43,265 nucleotides of DNA from Bacteroidales bacterium UBA5281. Its GTDB lineage: Bacteria; Bacteroidota; Bacteroidia; Bacteroidales; Lentimicrobiaceae. The position numbers and the translations under genes are program-made. The stretch spans positions 426 to 43,690 of the forward strand of contig DHSR01000018.1 of NCBI GenBank assembly GCA_002410555.1, read 5' to 3'. Position 1 is the stretch's first letter. Every line of letters begins with the position of its first letter. The notes under the pieces were generated by a model that saw only the letters and a list, made by a program, of their open reading frames with translations, was not told where the DNA came from and made no database searches. Below, in pieces: positions 40,432-43,265 of the stretch.

Positions 40432-43001
40432 TGCCTTTGCAAATTCCCGGCATTCATCCTGCCCGTTGGATGATCATTGTGCTTATATTTTCACTTTTGT
40501 CACTGGCAGCAGCAGAAAAGTCTGTAGCTCAGCTATTAGGTAAGGCTGAGGTGTTTGGAAAAATTGTCGATGAGCAGGGAAAACCACTGGCTCTGGTAAA
40601 TATTTCGATTATGGGTAGGCCCGGCGGAGCTGTAACCGGCCCTGATGGTGCTTTTGTACTTAAAGTTGAGCCCAATACGGAATTAGACCTCATTATTTCT
40701 TCTGTAGGATACAGTACACTTAAATTTCGGTTGGTGCTTAAAGAAGGGGAGAGACGTGAGCTGAATCGCAAGCTTACGCAAACGGCGGTTGAATTGCCGG
40801 ATTTTGTAGTAGAAGACCGACAAATAAGGTCATCCAGTCTTAGCCCAATCAATCCCAGGCTGGCCACTCAAATTCCCAGCACTTCGGGAGGTATCGAAGC
40901 CTTGATCAAAACATTGCCCGGGGTATCGTCAAATACTGAATTGAGTTCACAATATTCAGTCAGGGGAGGCAATTATGATGAAAACCTCGTTTATGTGAAT
41001 GATGTGGAAATTTACAAACCTTTCCTGGTGCGTTCAGGACAACAGGAGGGATTAAGTTTTCTCAACCCCGACCTTGTTTCCTCCATCCTTTTCTCGGCAG
41101 GTGGATTTGATGCCCGTTATGGCGATAAGATGTCGTCGGTGCTTGATATCCGCTACAAACGCCCGACCACCTTTGCCGGTTCAGTAAGTGGCAGCTTACT
41201 GGGTGCATCACTCCATTTTGAAGGCAGTTCTAAGGACAGGCGTTTTATGTATTTAATGGGTGCTCGGCGTAAAACCAGTCAATATGTGCTTAAAAGTCTG
41301 GAAACCGAAGGAGATTATAAACCTTCGTTTACCGATTTTCAGGGCATGCTCATTTATGAGGTGAATCCAAAGCTTGAGTTTAGTGTGTTTGGAAACTATG
41401 CGCTCAATCATTACAAACTGGAACCAACCGTGCGCAATACCAGCTTTGGAACCATAAATGAAGCCCTGCAATTAACAGTATTTTTTGATGGAAACGAGAT
41501 TGACAGATTTGAAAATTACCTGGGAGCTTTCACCACTTCTTACCGGCCTACCGACAAACTAACGCTCAAATTAATAGTTTCAGCTTTTCAGACCATCGAA
41601 AGTGAAACCTTTGACATTATGGGTCAATATTGGATTGGCGAGCTGGAAACGGATCTGGGTAGCAAAACATTTGGTCAGGCTCTGGAAATCCGTGATGTGG
41701 GCACCTATCTGAATCATGCCCGAAATTACCTGGATGCCACCGTTACAAGCATAGAACAGCGTGGCACACTTATCAATGATGGATCTACATTAATATGGGG
41801 AGCTAAGCTGCAGCGCGAAATTATAAACGACAGGATGAGTGAATGGAACCTGAATGATTCTGCCGGCTTCACCCTGCCTTATTACGGAGGTATTCCCGGT
41901 GAGCCAGGTAATCAGGTAGCTATTACTGTTCAGGATGTTGTGCGAAGTAAAATCGTGCTGGAGTCAAACCGCATTAGCGGATTTTTACAGCAAAGTTTCA
42001 CCTTTGAAAGAGAAAAAGCTCAATTTGGCCTTACTTTAGGGGCAAGGGTGAGCTATTGGGATGTTAACCGTCAGTGGTTGTTTAGTCCCCGGGGAACGAT
42101 ATCTTACAAGCCGGTCTCTTCCAGCGACATCATCTACCGGTTTTCGGCAGGACGATATTTCCAACCACCTTTTTATCGCGAAATGCGGGCAAAGGACGGC
42201 CAGGTAAATACTGCCCTTAAGGCACAGTCGTCTACTCATCTGGTGGCTGGAACCGATCTTAATTTCAAAGCCTGGGGACGATCCTTTAAATTTACCGCAG
42301 AAGCTTACTATAAGTTTCTTAACAATCTGGTACCTTATGATGTTGATAATGTGCGTCTTCGGTACTACGCTAAAAATATGGCCAAAGGATATGCCACAGG
42401 TCTGGATTTTAAAGTAAATGGTGAGTTTGTAAAAGGTGTTGAATCCTGGGCAAGTCTGTCAGTAATGCGCACTGCAGAAAACCTGGATGGGGATTACTAC
42501 ACTGATTATTACAACGATGAAGGCGAACGCATTATTCTTGGATATACATCAAATACGGTGGCGGTAGATACGGTTTCAACCGGTCGGGGATTCATGCCCC
42601 GTCCAACCGATCAGTTGATTACTTTTGGCTTATTCTTTCAGGACTATCTACCACGGAATCCAACTTATAAAATGCACCTGAATCTATTGTTTGGAACAGG
42701 TATGCCTTACAGCCCACCCGGCGATGCCCGTGCCCGTAATGCACAGCGAATGCCTCCCTTCCGCAGGGTGGACATTGGTTTCTCCAAACAAATTATTGGG
42801 GAATCCGGTAAAAGTCATTCACAGATTCCCATGCTTAAATACATCCGGAACATTTGGATCAGTGCAGAGGTGCTCAATCTGTTGCAAGTAAAAAATACCA
42901 TTTCTTATATGTGGATTAAGGATGTAAACAATCGTCAGTATGGCGTTCCTAATTACCTTACTCCCAGGCAGTTAAACATTAAATTGTCTGTTGAATTTTA
43001 G
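40431..43001 (+). CDS. TonB-dependent receptor with N-terminal carboxypeptidase-like regulatory domain
   Basis: An 856-residue outer-membrane receptor. A signal peptide or first helix at about 12-34 precedes a CarboxypepD-reg-like domain (VFGKIVDEQGKPLALVNISIMGRPGGAVTGPDGAF, about 40-125). The plug domain has GGIEALIKTLPGVSSNTELSSQYSVRGGNYDENLVYVNDVEIY, and the barrel runs to the C-terminal LNIKLSVEF, with the terminal Phe used by the BAM machinery. It is not a SusC (no SusC signature, and no SusD neighbour). Start ATG 40431 overlaps the previous stop. The ligand (siderophore, metal or other) cannot be inferred. Confidence 0.93.
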   Translation: MPLQIPGIHPARWMIIVLIFSLLSLAAAEKSVAQLLGKAEVFGKIVDEQGKPLALVNISIMGRPGGAVTGPDGAFVLKVEPNTELDLIISSVGYSTLKFRLVLKEGERRELNRKLTQTAVELPDFVVEDRQIRSSSLSPINPRLATQIPSTSGGIEALIKTLPGVSSNTELSSQYSVRGGNYDENLVYVNDVEIYKPFLVRSGQQEGLSFLNPDLVSSILFSAGGFDARYGDKMSSVLDIRYKRPTTFAGSVSGSLLGASLHFEGSSKDRRFMYLMGARRKTSQYVLKSLETEGDYKPSFTDFQGMLIYEVNPKLEFSVFGNYALNHYKLEPTVRNTSFGTINEALQLTVFFDGNEIDRFENYLGAFTTSYRPTDKLTLKLIVSAFQTIESETFDIMGQYWIGELETDLGSKTFGQALEIRDVGTYLNHARNYLDATVTSIEQRGTLINDGSTLIWGAKLQREIINDRMSEWNLNDSAGFTLPYYGGIPGEPGNQVAITVQDVVRSKIVLESNRISGFLQQSFTFEREKAQFGLTLGARVSYWDVNRQWLFSPRGTISYKPVSSSDIIYRFSAGRYFQPPFYREMRAKDGQVNTALKAQSSTHLVAGTDLNFKAWGRSFKFTAEAYYKFLNNLVPYDVDNVRLRYYAKNMAKGYATGLDFKVNGEFVKGVESWASLSVMRTAENLDGDYYTDYYNDEGERIILGYTSNTVAVDTVSTGRGFMPRPTDQLITFGLFFQDYLPRNPTYKMHLNLLFGTGMPYSPPGDARARNAQRMPPFRRVDIGFSKQIIGESGKSHSQIPMLKYIRNIWISAEVLNLLQVKNTISYMWIKDVNNRQYGVPNYLTPRQLNIKLSVEF

Positions 43002-43051
43002 CTTTATAGTGCTTCCCTGGATTTTTTAAATTCCGGTATCCGGCAGGCTGC

Positions 43052-43198
43052 TGTTAGAGGTTAGAGGCTGGAAGTTAGAGGGTAGAGGGTAGAGGTTAGA
43101 GGTTAGAAGTTAGAAGTTAGAAGTTAGAAGTTAGAGGTTAGAAGTTTGAGGTTAGAGGTTAGAAGTTTGAGGTTAGAGGTTAGAAGTTTGAGGTTAGG
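43052..43198. repeat. 7-bp tandem array (GTTAGAG/GTTAGAA) with a 21-bp higher-order unit
   Basis: About 20 degenerate heptamers of the type GTTAGAR. In the last third they form a 21-bp unit, GTTAGAAGTTTGAGGTTAGAG, cut here to GTTAGAAGTTTGAG + GTTAGAG, present about three times. The purine strand is the plus strand, and the array begins about 50 bp after the receptor's stop. A short GGTCTTT repeat is at the window's end (43250-43265). Confidence 0.9.
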
Positions 43199-43265
43199 AA
43201 TTCCTTTCTCCCGGTTTCCCCGTCTCTTTTTACGGCCTTCGTCACTTTTGGTCTTTGGTCTTTGG

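Noticed and set aside
1..43265. tRNA, rRNA or insertion sequences
   Set aside because: No cloverleaf-like segment with CCA-proximal features, rRNA signature, or transposase with inverted repeats was recognised by eye; a tRNA covariance scan was not possible.

Overview
The window is a 43.3 kb chromosomal segment of a member of the Bacteroidota. The sequence evidence is a type IX secretion C-terminal sorting domain, a SusC/SusD/lipoprotein triplet, a carboxypeptidase-regulatory-domain TonB receptor pair, a Bacteroidota-type LptF permease, and many upstream regions with the -7 box TAnnTTTG that is characteristic of this phylum. I cannot assign a genus. Aconitase and a heme-copper terminal enzyme with a CuA subunit imply a respiring rather than purely fermentative organism. 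I see no rRNA, tRNA, CRISPR array or intact mobile element.

Layout. 1-470: polypyrimidine 8-bp repeats inside a 139-bp tandem duplication that carries a REP-like palindrome, then a terminator. 470-3739 (minus): a secreted T9SS-sorted protein and a GNAT-like protein. 4284-8239 (plus): an LptF/LptG permease and two GT4 glycosyltransferases, an envelope-building group. 8483-10642: a TPR histidine kinase. 10719-13962: ettA, a SatD-like protein with a C-terminal helix-turn-helix, and a DUF3307 membrane protein. 14135-18709: WbuC-type cupin, hisS, hutH and two tandem paralogous small membrane proteins. 19128-24606: a SusC/SusD/lipoprotein nutrient-uptake operon closed by a strong terminator. 25139-26038: an MscS channel.

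26061-38704 is one long minus-strand block. In transcription order it holds an Rrf2 regulator with three cysteines, a DUF438/hemerythrin/PAS protein and a flavodoxin-reductase-like protein (one operon). Aconitase follows. Then come an AhpD-like protein, pncB, pncA (NAD salvage), a second AhpD-like protein, an SCO lipoprotein, a CuA subunit II, a B-type heme-copper subunit I, a second membrane-tethered SCO protein and a DUF488 protein. 39434-43001 (plus) carries rpmB, a small regulatory-domain protein and a TonB-dependent receptor. The window ends in a 7-bp purine-rich tandem array.

Two things stand out. (1) The heme-copper subunit I has all its haem and CuB histidines but has Asn where oxygen-reducing enzymes of its type have the His-cross-linked Tyr. 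This is the kind of change seen in nitric oxide reductases derived from oxidases. The same strand carries an Rrf2 operon (Fe-S-type Cys pattern, hemerythrin-like partner) of the sort used in nitrosative-stress responses. (2) Between the SatD-like gene and the DUF3307 gene there are four TATAG-type units at an exact 29-bp period. Three of them are clear palindromes, and the array abuts the likely promoter. This looks like an operator array for an undescribed SatD/DUF3307 regulatory unit.
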